Positions 8,166 to 16,178 of a stretch of DNA of 37,704 bases are shown here, piece after piece. A program made the position numbers and the translations under genes. The stretch lies in NCBI GenBank assembly GCA_945890895.1, contig CAMDDG010000001.1:1-37704 (forward strand). Direction: 5' to 3'. The notes below the pieces were generated by a model, which saw only the letters and a program-made list of their open reading frames with translations, did no database searches and was not told where the DNA came from. How positions within the stretch are numbered: position 1 is the first letter of the stretch; the number at the start of each line of letters is the position of its first letter. This DNA is from Chitinophaga pinensis (GTDB lineage: Bacteria; Bacteroidota; Bacteroidia; NS11-12g; UBA955).

Positions 8166-9217
8166 TGTCGCCCTCCAAACAGCAACGAATCGTACGTTTT
8201 TTATTTTTCTTGGGAATTGTGCGCTGGTACAACATCCTTCTTGTTTTGTTGGCACAATACATTACTGCTTTCTACATTCATTTAAGTCGCTTTCGAGGAT
8301 ATCTGCTTTTCGGGGATTCGATGCATGGGCGACACTTAAAACTACAAGCCCCAACCGAATTATCCATCCTTCAACGATTGAAATGGTTGAGCTGGGATTT
8401 CGTATCTGATGCCACGTTGCATTTTATGGCCTTCGCAACCGTGTTTACGGTAGCATCCGCTTTCATTATTAACTATTTTTACGACGTAGATAAAGATTTG
8501 GTCAACCGACCGAATATGGCCATTATGGGACAAGCGGTTGGCACCCGCCACCTTGCCAATTTCTATGTATTGTTTAATTCAGTTGGACTGCTTTTTGCCT
8601 ATTTGGCATCGTTAAAAATATTCTTATTTTTTATTGGTTTTCAATTTTTGTGCTGGTTTTATTCGCATAAATTGCAAAAAATACCCTTTGTACGTGAGAT
8701 TTCTTCTTCGTTGCTAACCTTGCTTCCCTTGCTAGCCGCTTGGTTGCACATGGGGTATGCCGATTGGGATTTGATCTACTTCTTTTCAGCTTTGTGGGTG
8801 GTGCTGTTCAATAAAGACCTTTTGAAGGATATGTTGGGACATCGCGGCAACCTAATTTTCGGTTACAAAACTGCCGTGGTGATGGTGGGCAGAAGCATGG
8901 CATCCTTCGGTTTTGTGATGCTCAATGCGGGTGTAGTCGCGTTTTTTTTCATTAGCCAATGGATATTGTCGATTGGTTTTGCCATTGAAAATCCTGCGCA
9001 TGATTCCTGGATTCAAGTATTTGCATCCAGCGGTTTAATTGGTAGTTCGTCGGTTTCGGTATTGGCATCTTGGATCATTTCCTGGTCCACCATGAAGCAA
9101 TCCGAATCGTGGATTCGATGGATGTTGCGTCTGCAAAAAGCCGTTTTGGTGTACCACATTGCCGGAATTGTGTTGGTGCTCATTCGATATGCTGTGAAGT
9201 ATCAGATTTTTCTGTAG
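8165..9217 (+). CDS. UbiA-family prenyltransferase (probable geranylgeranylglycerol-phosphate geranylgeranyltransferase type)
   Basis: 350 residues with about eight membrane segments. The first Asp-rich site is NYFYDVDKDLVNRPN (about residues 100-114), the Mg/diphosphate-binding motif of UbiA enzymes. The second is NKDLLKDMLGHRGNLIFGYKT. It transfers a polyprenyl chain from the diphosphate to an acceptor in the inner membrane. Related Bacteroidota proteins are annotated as geranylgeranylglycerol-phosphate geranylgeranyltransferases; the acceptor cannot be read from sequence and a quinone-type acceptor is possible. As the last gene of the mevalonate operon it probably consumes the pathway's product. 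A roughly 40-residue hydrophilic loop (RFRGYLLFGDSMHG and on) sits between the first two helices. Confidence 0.85.
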   Translation: MSPSKQQRIVRFLFFLGIVRWYNILLVLLAQYITAFYIHLSRFRGYLLFGDSMHGRHLKLQAPTELSILQRLKWLSWDFVSDATLHFMAFATVFTVASAFIINYFYDVDKDLVNRPNMAIMGQAVGTRHLANFYVLFNSVGLLFAYLASLKIFLFFIGFQFLCWFYSHKLQKIPFVREISSSLLTLLPLLAAWLHMGYADWDLIYFFSALWVVLFNKDLLKDMLGHRGNLIFGYKTAVVMVGRSMASFGFVMLNAGVVAFFFISQWILSIGFAIENPAHDSWIQVFASSGLIGSSSVSVLASWIISWSTMKQSESWIRWMLRLQKAVLVYHIAGIVLVLIRYAVKYQIFL

Positions 9218-9256
9218 CAATTGTTTCAATTTATTTAAAAGTGGTGTCTTGCTAAT

Positions 9257-9298
9257 TCGAAACCGCATAACGACTTCAAATCAGTTCCACGGTTTCGA
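9257..9298. repeat. Inverted repeat downstream of the mevalonate operon
   Basis: TCGAAACCG (9257-9265) and CGGTTTCGA (9290-9298) are perfect 9-bp complements separated by 24 nt. It lies in the 171-bp gap after the operon. No T-run follows on either strand, so it is not a canonical intrinsic terminator; it could be an RNA 3-prime hairpin. Confidence 0.4.
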
Positions 9299-9351
9299 GT
9301 CCAATCAGCTACATTGAATCCACTCAGCTGCTCAAGCAATCCAATTTTAAT

Positions 9352-9384
9352 TTTGTGAAGCTTCACTTCGAATCAGTAACTTTG
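9352..9384 (+). promoter_or_regulatory. Promoter of priA, with palindrome in the spacer
   Basis: TTTG at 9352-9355, spacer of 21 nt, TAACTTTG at 9377-9384: an exact match to the Bacteroidota housekeeping promoter (TTTG-N17-23-TAnnTTTG). The spacer contains the perfect 12-bp palindrome GTGAAGCTTCAC (9355-9366), a possible operator. The -7 box ends 4 nt before the GTG start, so the transcript is probably leaderless or nearly so. Confidence 0.65.
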
Positions 9385-9388
9385 CTTT

Positions 9389-11842
9389 GTGTCTGAACGC
9401 GTCACCTTATTCGCCACCGTACTTTTACCGTTGCCATTGCCCAAATTGTACACCTATCGTGTGCCGTTTGAATGGAACGATTGGGTAGTGCCGGGGCTAC
9501 GTGTGGCCGTAGGTTTCGGTGTGAAGAAAGTGTATTCTGGCATCGTTTGGGAACTTTCAGAGCAGCCGCCAGTCGGATATCAGGCCAGCTATATTTTGGA
9601 ATTATTGGACGAGAAACCCATTGTTTCAGCCAAGCAAATGCAATTCTGGAACTGGATTTCACAGTATTACATGTCCTTTTTGGGGGATGTTCTTTCGGTC
9701 GCACTCCCTGCCGGCTATCGCGTACAATCCACCACGAAAATTACCTTACATCCCGATTTTGATGCCGACGATATTCCCGTTTTAGACGATAAAGAGAATC
9801 AAATCTTGGCCCTACTGATTCAAGAAAAAACCATTTCCGTAGATCAAGTTCAACAACTGTTGAATCAAAAATCAGTGATGAAATTCATCAAGTCCATGTA
9901 CATGAAGGGTGTAATTTCCATGCACGAAGAACTGCGTGAAAATTATAAGCCCAAAATCGTGGAAATGCTAGAGTTTTCAGGGTTGTGGGATGATGCCGAT
10001 AGCGCCAACGAATTACTGAATTCCCTCGAAAAAAAAGCGCCCAAACAATTTCAAGCCATGCTTCATTTGTTGGGGAAGGGACGCAAACTCATGGAGCTCA
10101 AACCCGCTTTGGAAGGCACCGATATTGGACGTGAGGCACTCAGACAATTGGAAAAAAAAGGAGCCATTCACTTGTTCAAGCAACGAACCGAAAATCTGAT
10201 TATTGGAGAGTCGTTGGGTGAAAAATTGGAATTAACCCCTGCGCAAGAACAAGCATCCCAAGAAATAGAAAAAGGATTTCAAGAGAACAAACATGTGCTG
10301 CTTTATGGAGTTACGGGATCGGGAAAAACCCTGCTGTATCTGGAGTTTGCTGAACGAATGTTGCAACAAGGTAAGCAGGTGCTATTTTTAGTTCCGGAAG
10401 TCGCTCTAACCGAAAATTTGGTGGATCGTGTCCGAAAAAATATCAGTGTGGAAGTCGGAGTTTGGCACCATTATTACTCCACTTCTGAACGGACGGAACT
10501 CTATGAAAAGGTGCGTAAACGCGAGATCAATTTCATTATTGGAACCCGAAGTGCCTTATTCGCACCCTTTGTGGAGCTGGGTTTGATCGTGGTGGATGAA
10601 GAACACGAACCGGGCTATAAACAGTTTGAAAAACGTCCGTTGTTTCATGCTCGTGATGCGGCATTTTATTTGGCAAAACAACATCAAGCTCATGTTCTAA
10701 TGGGTTCAGCAACACCGAGTTACGAAATGTGGCATTTGGCAGAAAAGGGTCAAATTCATAAGGTCGTTCTGAAACAGCGTTATGAGCAACGCGATTTTGC
10801 AATGTGGCAGTGGTTGAATATCAAGGAATTAAAGAAGCAAAACCGCATGAGTGGACTGTTTTCGGATCCAATGATTGAAACGCTCACGGAGTCACTGGCT
10901 AAAAAGCATAAAATTATTGTTTATCACAACCGCAAGGGCTATGCGCCGTATATTCAGTGTTCGCTGTGCGGACATACCACGGATTGCATACAGTGTGACA
11001 TCAACTTGACTTATTATAAGAGTTCGAACAATCAGCGTTGTGGTTATTGCGGATTCCAACAGGCCTTGCCGAAGGTTTGTCCCGGTTGCGGGGGAAATGA
11101 TTTCACCATGAAAGGTTCCGGAACGGAGAAAATGGTGGAAGAGTTGGGAATTTTGTTTCCAACGGCTCGAATTGCTCGATTTGATCAGCAAAGTATCAAA
11201 AAACGCAGTGATTTTCAAAAGATTATTAACGATTTTCACCATGGCAATATTGATATTTTGGTGGGGACACAGCTGCTTGCCAAGGGAATTGATTTTGAGG
11301 ATGTTTCTTTAATTGCGGTCCCCGACGGAGATATTTCCTTGAATATTCCCGATTTCAGAAGTAATGAACGGGCATTTCAGCAATTGTATCAGCTTGCAGG
11401 ACGAGCTGGACGTGGGAAGGTGTATGGAAATATACAAATTCAGACTTACAGAACGGAGCATCCCGTTTTTGAATTTTTGCAAAACGATGATTTCGAGGGA
11501 TTGGCGGAAATGGAACTGGAGTCGCGAAAAGCCTTCGAGTATCCACCTTTTGGTAGGTTGATTGAGATTTACGTTCGTCACAAAGACGAGCAATCGGTTA
11601 TAACAGCGGCCATGGTGTTCAATAATTTATTGCGACCCATAATGGGCGAGAGGTTATTGGGGCCGATCACGCCTTCGGTAGCGAAGATCAAGAATCAGTT
11701 TCTTCAGCAGTTTTTGGTAAAATTCGATGCGGAGAAATACAATGCAGGTAAGGTAAAGCAGTTCTTGTTGCAGCAGAAAGATCGTTTATTGCAGTTCGAT
11801 GGAATGAACGGGGTGGTGGTGGATTTTGTGGTGGATCCTTGA
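9389..11842 (+). CDS. priA: Primosomal protein N-prime (replication restart helicase PriA)
   Basis: 817 residues, normal length. PriA is the 3-prime to 5-prime superfamily 2 helicase that reloads replisomes at collapsed forks. Visible: N-terminal 3-prime-binding domain (LPLPKLYTYRVP), Walker A YGVTGSGKTLLY (about 302-313), Walker B VVDEEHEPGYKQ, motif III GSATPS, eight zinc-binding cysteines in CSLCGHTTDCIQC ... CGYCGFQQALPKVCPGCGG, then GTQLLAKGIDFEDV and QLAGRAGRG. The start is a GTG at 9389, chosen because it gives the family N-terminus (ERVTLFATVLLPLPLP); an upstream TAnnTTTG box ends 4 nt before it. A near copy of the dispersed motif (TTTTTGGGGGATGTT, 9677-9688) lies in the coding sequence. 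Confidence 0.97.
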   Translation: MSERVTLFATVLLPLPLPKLYTYRVPFEWNDWVVPGLRVAVGFGVKKVYSGIVWELSEQPPVGYQASYILELLDEKPIVSAKQMQFWNWISQYYMSFLGDVLSVALPAGYRVQSTTKITLHPDFDADDIPVLDDKENQILALLIQEKTISVDQVQQLLNQKSVMKFIKSMYMKGVISMHEELRENYKPKIVEMLEFSGLWDDADSANELLNSLEKKAPKQFQAMLHLLGKGRKLMELKPALEGTDIGREALRQLEKKGAIHLFKQRTENLIIGESLGEKLELTPAQEQASQEIEKGFQENKHVLLYGVTGSGKTLLYLEFAERMLQQGKQVLFLVPEVALTENLVDRVRKNISVEVGVWHHYYSTSERTELYEKVRKREINFIIGTRSALFAPFVELGLIVVDEEHEPGYKQFEKRPLFHARDAAFYLAKQHQAHVLMGSATPSYEMWHLAEKGQIHKVVLKQRYEQRDFAMWQWLNIKELKKQNRMSGLFSDPMIETLTESLAKKHKIIVYHNRKGYAPYIQCSLCGHTTDCIQCDINLTYYKSSNNQRCGYCGFQQALPKVCPGCGGNDFTMKGSGTEKMVEELGILFPTARIARFDQQSIKKRSDFQKIINDFHHGNIDILVGTQLLAKGIDFEDVSLIAVPDGDISLNIPDFRSNERAFQQLYQLAGRAGRGKVYGNIQIQTYRTEHPVFEFLQNDDFEGLAEMELESRKAFEYPPFGRLIEIYVRHKDEQSVITAAMVFNNLLRPIMGERLLGPITPSVAKIKNQFLQQFLVKFDAEKYNAGKVKQFLLQQKDRLLQFDGMNGVVVDFVVDP

Positions 11843-11870
11843 TTTTGGATACGTTTTTTTCAGTTTTAGG

Positions 11871-11882
11871 TTTTCGGGGGAT
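11871..11882 (+). repeat. TTTTCGGGGGAT dispersed motif, copy between priA and hpd
   Basis: Exact copy followed by GTATATTC, 28 nt after the priA stop and 155 nt before the hpd start, on the coding strand of both genes. The preceding sequence is T-rich (GTTTTTTTCAGTTTTAGG). Confidence 0.7.
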
Positions 11883-11991
11883 GTATATTCTAATATTGGG
11901 TAATTCTAGTTGCAATGACGGGGTGTCGTTGCACACGAGGTTGAACTCAATGGATCTATTCATCGTGAATAATGGTGCATTTATTGGGTAG

Positions 11992-12024
11992 TTGAGTAGG
12001 GGTAAATAAAATTCCGTATTTTTG
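11992..12024 (+). promoter_or_regulatory. Promoter of hpd
   Basis: TTG at 11992-11994, spacer of 22 nt, TATTTTTG at 12017-12024, matching the Bacteroidota consensus. The ATG at 12038 follows 13 nt later, giving a leader of roughly 8-10 nt. Confidence 0.55.
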
Positions 12025-12037
12025 TATTTAATTGAAT

Positions 12038-13162
12038 ATGGAAACTGAAGTTCTAGAAACCACGCAAACCAACGTTGATTTCCTTCCCTTAAACGGAACC
12101 GATCACATCGAGTTTTATGTAGGAAATGCAAAGCAAAGTGCTTATTACTATCAAATGGCATGGGGTTACAAATTAGTAGCTTATGCTGGACCAGAAACCG
12201 GTTTGCGCGATCGTGCAAGCTATGTTTTAGAACAAGGTAAAATTCGCTTGGTGTTAACCACTGCAATGTCGCCTGATTCTGAAATTGCAAAACACCAAGT
12301 TACGCATGGTGATGGGGTGAAGTTTTTGAGTTTGTGGGTGGATGATGCTACTAAAAGTTTTGAGGAAACTGTAAAAAGAGGAGCGAAGCCCTACATGGAA
12401 CCTACTCGTTTCGAAGACGAGAATGGTTACGTAATTGTATCTGGAATTTATACTTACGGTGAAACTGTGCACAAGTTTGTTGAGCGTAAGAATTACAATG
12501 GTCCTTTCTTACCCGGTTACAAAAAACCAAACAATGCCTTGGAAACCGTTCCTGTAGGATTGAAATATGTTGACCATTGCGTTGGAAACGTGGAGTTAGG
12601 CGATATGGACAAATGGGTGAAGTTTTATGAGGACGTAATGGGATTCAAGTTGTTGTTAACGTTCGACGATAAAGACATCAGCACCGAGTATTCTGCATTG
12701 ATGAGTAAAGTGGTAAGTAACGGAAACGGTTACATCAAATTCCCAATCAATGAGCCAGCAGAAGGTAAAAAGAAATCACAAATTGAAGAGTATATTGAGT
12801 TTTACAAAGGTGCAGGGGTTCAGCACATTGCGGTAGAGGTTCACAGCATCATTGAAACAGTGGGCGAACTTCGTCGCAGAGGGGTTGAATTCTTATACGT
12901 TCCTGAAAACTATTACGAAGACGTATTGGATCGTGTTGGACATATCGACGAAGATTTAGAAGCGTTGAAGAAGTTGAATATTTTGATTGACCGCGACGAA
13001 GAAGGATACTTGTTGCAAATTTTCACCAAGCCGGTAGAAGATCGTCCTACATTGTTCTTTGAAATCATCCAAAGAAAAGGGGCTAAATCATTCGGTAAAG
13101 GCAATTTCAAAGCGTTGTTCGAGAGCATCGAGCGCGAACAAGAAATCCGCGGAAACTTGTAA
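12038..13162 (+). CDS. hpd: 4-hydroxyphenylpyruvate dioxygenase
   Basis: 374 residues. It converts 4-hydroxyphenylpyruvate to homogentisate in tyrosine catabolism, using non-haem Fe(II) and O2. Two VOC domains are visible: the N-terminal one (GTDHIEFYVGNAKQSAYYY) and the catalytic C-terminal one. The three iron ligands are present: His in LKYVDHCVGNVELG, His in GVQHIAVEV and Glu in LFFEIIQRKG. The C-terminal gating helix region (FGKGNFKALFESIEREQ) is complete. The ATG at 12038 is preferred over the TTG two codons earlier (12032). Other tyrosine-degradation genes are not in the window, so it appears monocistronic, with its own promoter and a strong terminator. Confidence 0.96.
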   Translation: METEVLETTQTNVDFLPLNGTDHIEFYVGNAKQSAYYYQMAWGYKLVAYAGPETGLRDRASYVLEQGKIRLVLTTAMSPDSEIAKHQVTHGDGVKFLSLWVDDATKSFEETVKRGAKPYMEPTRFEDENGYVIVSGIYTYGETVHKFVERKNYNGPFLPGYKKPNNALETVPVGLKYVDHCVGNVELGDMDKWVKFYEDVMGFKLLLTFDDKDISTEYSALMSKVVSNGNGYIKFPINEPAEGKKKSQIEEYIEFYKGAGVQHIAVEVHSIIETVGELRRRGVEFLYVPENYYEDVLDRVGHIDEDLEALKKLNILIDRDEEGYLLQIFTKPVEDRPTLFFEIIQRKGAKSFGKGNFKALFESIEREQEIRGNL

Positions 13163-13190
13163 TTTTCCAGGTTGAATTATAGAAAAAAAA

Positions 13191-13218
13191 AGAGTGCTGT
13201 GATGCACTCTTTTTTTTT
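13191..13218. terminator. Bidirectional intrinsic terminator between hpd and the convergent gene
   Basis: Stem AGAGTGC (13191-13197), loop TGTGAT, GCACTCT (13204-13210), followed by eight or more T (13211-13219) and preceded by eight A (13183-13190). The symmetry lets it terminate hpd on the plus strand and the small gene ending at 13217 on the minus strand. The T-run overlaps the stop codon of that minus-strand gene. Confidence 0.9.
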
Positions 13219-13711
13219 ATTTCATTGTTGCAGATCGTGCTTGAAAAACTAAAAAGTGAGCATTATTATTGGATTTGTCGGGTTCTCCGGATTTTAATTC
13301 CTTATAAACTCTTAGACCGTTTTCATTATTGAAGTAGATAATGTACCAATTAAATTGCGGATGGTCTGTGAAGTCAAAATGCAAGTCGTTTGTAGATGTA
13401 ATTTGAACTGAATTCCAATCAGTAAAAACGTGCGATTGTGGAGTTACCACACCCGTTGAAGTAGTTTTTGAAATGGTAGCATTTCCTAATTGGTCATAGA
13501 TAAGATTGAATGTTATTGTTTCATTCGGGTTGTCTGCATTCTGGCTAGTAAATGGATGATTTACACCCGGTTCATACCAAAGGGGTTTGTTCTCGCCTTT
13601 AAATGAAAAAAAAATTAAGAGTAAAGGCAAAATCCATAATTTTTGCAGATTAAAACGACTAAAAAATGGAAGGTTAATCATCCCGTGGCTAATTAGATTT
13701 TCTTTTTTCAT
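13217..13711 (-). CDS. Putative secreted or membrane-anchored protein of unknown function
   Basis: 164 residues. After a basic N-terminus there is a hydrophobic stretch (about residues 29-40, LWILPLLLIFFSF), consistent with a signal peptide or anchor; a second Met at residue 11 (MINLPFF) would give a more conventional signal peptide. The rest is polar and beta-like (ETITFNLIYDQLGNATISKT; FNWYIIYFNNENGLRVYKEL). No cysteines or known motif are seen. It has its own probable promoter (TAAATTTG, 13743-13736) and shares the terminator with hpd. I do not recognise the family. Confidence 0.65.
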   Translation of the reverse strand: MKKENLISHGMINLPFFSRFNLQKLWILPLLLIFFSFKGENKPLWYEPGVNHPFTSQNADNPNETITFNLIYDQLGNATISKTTSTGVVTPQSHVFTDWNSVQITSTNDLHFDFTDHPQFNWYIIYFNNENGLRVYKELKSGEPDKSNNNAHFLVFQARSATMK

Positions 13712-13735
13712 GATCTGGATTGTTTAATTATAAAG

Positions 13736-13743
13736 TCAAATTT
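13736..13743 (-). promoter_or_regulatory. -7 promoter box for the gene at 13217-13711
   Basis: On the minus strand TAAATTTG is an exact TAnnTTTG match, 24 nt before the ATG. A TTTG (rc of 13771-13774) lies 27 nt further upstream, longer than the ideal spacer. The remaining part of this 201-bp gap (13712-13912) is AT-rich, and I see no gene in it. Confidence 0.45.
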
Positions 13744-13912
13744 AAAAGGATTTAATTTTTGAATGTGATACAAATTAATCAATTTGGGTAAAATATAAAA
13801 AACTACTTTCTCTGCACAAAAGATTAAATTCTTTTTTCGAACATCTTACTATATAGTTAGTCTGAAGTGATGAGATTGAATGAGTAAAATAGAACTATTT
13901 TTTAATTATTTT

Positions 13913-14533
13913 TTACGAATCCGTGTCCCAAAATTTGTAACGCCTCATAAGTTCTTCGAAATTCTCGCAGTCATTCATAATTCTTGCTCTAGCTATATGG
14001 TTGTTAATAGTACATTTTTTGAGTTTTAATTTTTTTGCGACTTCTTCTCGGTTGTATCCCTGCGACATGATTTTAAGAACAGACTTTTGCCCTTTAGATA
14101 AAAATAGTTTTTCTGTTTCTTTGAGGCCATCTTTTGAATTCATTGTTGAGTAAACCAGTGGGCAATAATAGTTTTGTTTGGTAAATAGTGTTTCTAAACC
14201 CTTTTTTAAAAAATCAATACTGGAAGTCTTAGAAATATAACAATTTACTTTTAACTCTTTTAATTCATTTATTAATACCCTGTTAACATGTGAACTATAG
14301 ATCATATATGAAATATCCTTATTGAAACATAGTTCAGGTATAGTTAAGTTTGCCCCTGATTTTATTTCTATGTCGCAAATTGCAAAATCTATTCTTGGGA
14401 ATCCTGAAATGACTTTTGCAGCATATTCTACTGACGAGCAGAGAATAATTGTGGCGTTTGGAACTATCTCCTTAATTTTTTCTTTTAGGAAAAGTTGAAT
14501 TGCGTCATGATCATCTAAAATCAATATTCTCAT
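13913..14533 (-). CDS. LuxR/NarL-type two-component response regulator
   Basis: 206 residues. The N-terminal receiver domain has the acidic pair DD at 7-8, the phospho-acceptor Asp in FAICDIEI (D54), the switch Ser in MIYSSH and the conserved Lys in CYISKTSS. The C-terminal helix-turn-helix (about 148-190) reads LSKGQKSVLKIMSQGYNREE, then VAKKLKLKKCTINNHIARAR, typical of the LuxR/NarL family. It is the last gene of a minus-strand operon and its start overlaps the kinase coding sequence by 23 nt, so the two are a cognate pair. Targets are unknown; the divergent secreted gene pair at 16575-18475 is a candidate. The stretch VAKKLKLKKCTINNHIARAR and the end ELMRRYKFW have a degenerate copy at 16370-16495. 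Confidence 0.9.
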   Translation of the reverse strand: MRILILDDHDAIQLFLKEKIKEIVPNATIILCSSVEYAAKVISGFPRIDFAICDIEIKSGANLTIPELCFNKDISYMIYSSHVNRVLINELKELKVNCYISKTSSIDFLKKGLETLFTKQNYYCPLVYSTMNSKDGLKETEKLFLSKGQKSVLKIMSQGYNREEVAKKLKLKKCTINNHIARARIMNDCENFEELMRRYKFWDTDS

Positions 14534-15281
14534 TTTTTAAAATAATTGATTGTGTAACAACTCCATCAATAAATTCGATTATCATTTTTGCACCTGCTAT
14601 TGATAAACGATCTTGTATAATAATGTTTCCCAATCCAGAATTGGTTTTGTTTTTTTTTGAATGCCATCTAATTGCATCGTCTGATGCCATATAATGGATG
14701 GCTAAAATAAAAAGATTGTCTTCATCAGTAGCTGTGATTTGAATTTGTTTGGCGTCTCCATGTCGTATTGCATTAGTTACTATTTCTTTAACAGCCCAGT
14801 ATGTGTGAAATAACCAATCATTTTTGGGAGATGTAATTGCAAACGATTCAAAATCAACTCTAATGCTTCCCATAGTTAATTCATTTGCAAGTTGTTTGAA
14901 ACTTGCTTCCCAATCTAAATCTACAAGTACTTTTGGGTACATATATTCAACAATTTGATGCGTTTTGTATTGAAACATATTAAAGTTCGTTTCAATCTGC
15001 TCCAAGTGATATAGGTCAACTCCGGTAAGTCTAGATTTTAATGTTTTAATTTCTTCAAAGAAGCTGATAGAATGAATAGCTAAATGATCGTGTAACTCAG
15101 TGGCAATTCTTTTTCTTTCGGTATCAACGCCTTTAAAGCTACTACGGTAAAGCCGTTTAAGTGTTTTTGAATAACGGTTAATTACTACAAAGCTATAAAT
15201 AATTGTGCCTAATAAAATACATAACCCTGGAAGTGTTATAGTTATTAACTTAATTAGTAAAGTATCTCCTGATATAAACAT
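14511..15281 (-). CDS. Small membrane-bound sensor histidine kinase (HisKA_3 type) with unusual ATP-binding domain
   Basis: 256 residues. One transmembrane helix (about 9-32, IKLITITLPGLCILLGTIIYS side) leads to a HisKA_3 dimerisation domain with the phospho-acceptor His in ERKRIATELHDHLA (about residue 64) and a HATPase domain with N-box AVKEIVTNAIRHGDAKQI and G2-like SGLGNIIIQDRL. The G1 box, normally DxGxG, reads AIHYMASDDAIRWHS, so the adenine-contacting Asp and glycines are not recognisable. It has no periplasmic sensor of its own; the upstream gene for a multi-pass membrane protein overlaps it by 32 nt and may supply sensing. It forms an operon with the response regulator at 13913-14533. 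Kinase activity may be altered. Confidence 0.85.
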   Translation of the reverse strand: MFISGDTLLIKLITITLPGLCILLGTIIYSFVVINRYSKTLKRLYRSSFKGVDTERKRIATELHDHLAIHSISFFEEIKTLKSRLTGVDLYHLEQIETNFNMFQYKTHQIVEYMYPKVLVDLDWEASFKQLANELTMGSIRVDFESFAITSPKNDWLFHTYWAVKEIVTNAIRHGDAKQIQITATDEDNLFILAIHYMASDDAIRWHSKKNKTNSGLGNIIIQDRLSIAGAKMIIEFIDGVVTQSIILKNENIDFR

Positions 15282-15840
15282 GGGTTAGTACTATGTTGGT
15301 CATGTAAATGGTTAAAGCAATATAATCTGATTTTATTGCAAAAATGGAGTTGTCCCATTTGATATTTAATACTTGAATTTGCTGTACTATTACAATAGCC
15401 AATAGGTCAACTAAAAAAATCAAGTATAATGGTGTTTTCATTCTGTTGCGCCTTGAACCTGTAGCTAAACATATTAATACATATACAAAAAAAACAATAC
15501 TTAATAAATACAAGATATAATTGTAAATATTACTATTTAAAATTAAAGAAAATGTCGATATAGATAATATTGTAAATATTAAGAATGGTCTTTTGAAGTT
15601 CAGTCTTCGGAAAATTATGGGTATTATTATTACAGCAGGTAGTAGCGAGTCAAATATAATTGTAGATATAGAGTTGTTACCAAAAAATAAAGTGACGAAA
15701 TTATCTATAAATATTAATATAATGTACAGTAGCAGTTCCAAGTTCTCACGAAGAATTACTGTATTATATTTCAGGTAGTATCCGATGCGTATTATTAATA
15801 GAGTTAGTAAAACCAACTCTGCAATATGATAAATAATCAT
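15250..15840 (-). CDS. Multi-pass membrane protein of the signalling operon, putative sensor subunit
   Basis: 196 residues, very hydrophobic and Ile/Leu-rich, with six to seven predicted membrane helices (about 5-24, 35-54, 57-77, 84-101, 103-126, 134-152 and 170-190). There is a short basic loop GSRRNRMKT between helices 5 and 6. No enzymatic motif is seen. Its 3-prime end overlaps the histidine-kinase start by 32 nt in another frame, and its start overlaps the stop of the small upstream gene (TAATG). Coupling to a kinase that has only one membrane helix suggests a sensor or regulator of that kinase; this is inference from context. I do not recognise a named family. Confidence 0.75.
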   Translation of the reverse strand: MIIYHIAELVLLTLLIIRIGYYLKYNTVILRENLELLLYIILIFIDNFVTLFFGNNSISTIIFDSLLPAVIIIPIIFRRLNFKRPFLIFTILSISTFSLILNSNIYNYILYLLSIVFFVYVLICLATGSRRNRMKTPLYLIFLVDLLAIVIVQQIQVLNIKWDNSIFAIKSDYIALTIYMTNIVLTHVYIRRYFTN

Positions 15841-16145
15841 TACATAAGTGGAGAGTTATGGTCGCATAGCACTAAGCATCTTGTTGATCTTTCTAAGATT
15901 ATTCCGTTTACCATATCTTGCCCTAATGCATTAACTCCTACTAGGACTATCGTAAGATTATTTTGATCATCTAAGGCAAAATAAGTTCTAAGATTAACAC
16001 AGCCTGGCTGATCAATTACTTCTTGATAAGAATTGTTGTCCATCATGCAAGCAATTGTCATGCCTTGAAATTGTTGTGCATTTTGGAATGCATGAGTCAT
16101 TGTTGATGCTTCGGTTAAAGAAATGTGATGAGGATTTGTTGTCAT
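15840..16145 (-). CDS. Small conserved Bacteroidota-type protein heading the signalling operon
   Basis: 101 residues from the ATG at 16145 (MTTNPHHISLTEASTMTHAF). It continues with a segment IDQPGCVNLRTYFALDDQNN, then LTIVLVGVNALGQDMVNG and a Cys-containing end RSTRCLVLCDHNSPLM. It resembles a group of small hypothetical Bacteroidota proteins that pair an ISL-A-MT helix with a CV-R-Y-F / VVGV core, but I know no function for them. An in-frame ATG at 16214 would add 23 hydrophobic residues; I prefer 16145 because a TAnnTTTG box (16186-16179, minus) lies between the two starts. Its stop overlaps the next start by one base, placing it first in the operon with the membrane protein, kinase and regulator. 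Confidence 0.75.
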   Translation of the reverse strand: MTTNPHHISLTEASTMTHAFQNAQQFQGMTIACMMDNNSYQEVIDQPGCVNLRTYFALDDQNNLTIVLVGVNALGQDMVNGIILERSTRCLVLCDHNSPLM

Positions 16146-16178
16146 AGTAAATTGTTTGAAGTTTAATACAAAAGAAAT

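Noticed and set aside
12032..12037. TTG start for hpd two codons before the ATG
   Set aside because: The ATG at 12038 is a stronger start and suits the promoter position; the TTG adds only two residues.
11688..12290. 200-codon open frame on the minus strand across the priA-hpd gap
   Set aside because: It is mostly antisense to priA and hpd, has no domain or plausible composition, and covers the hpd promoter; it is a shadow frame.
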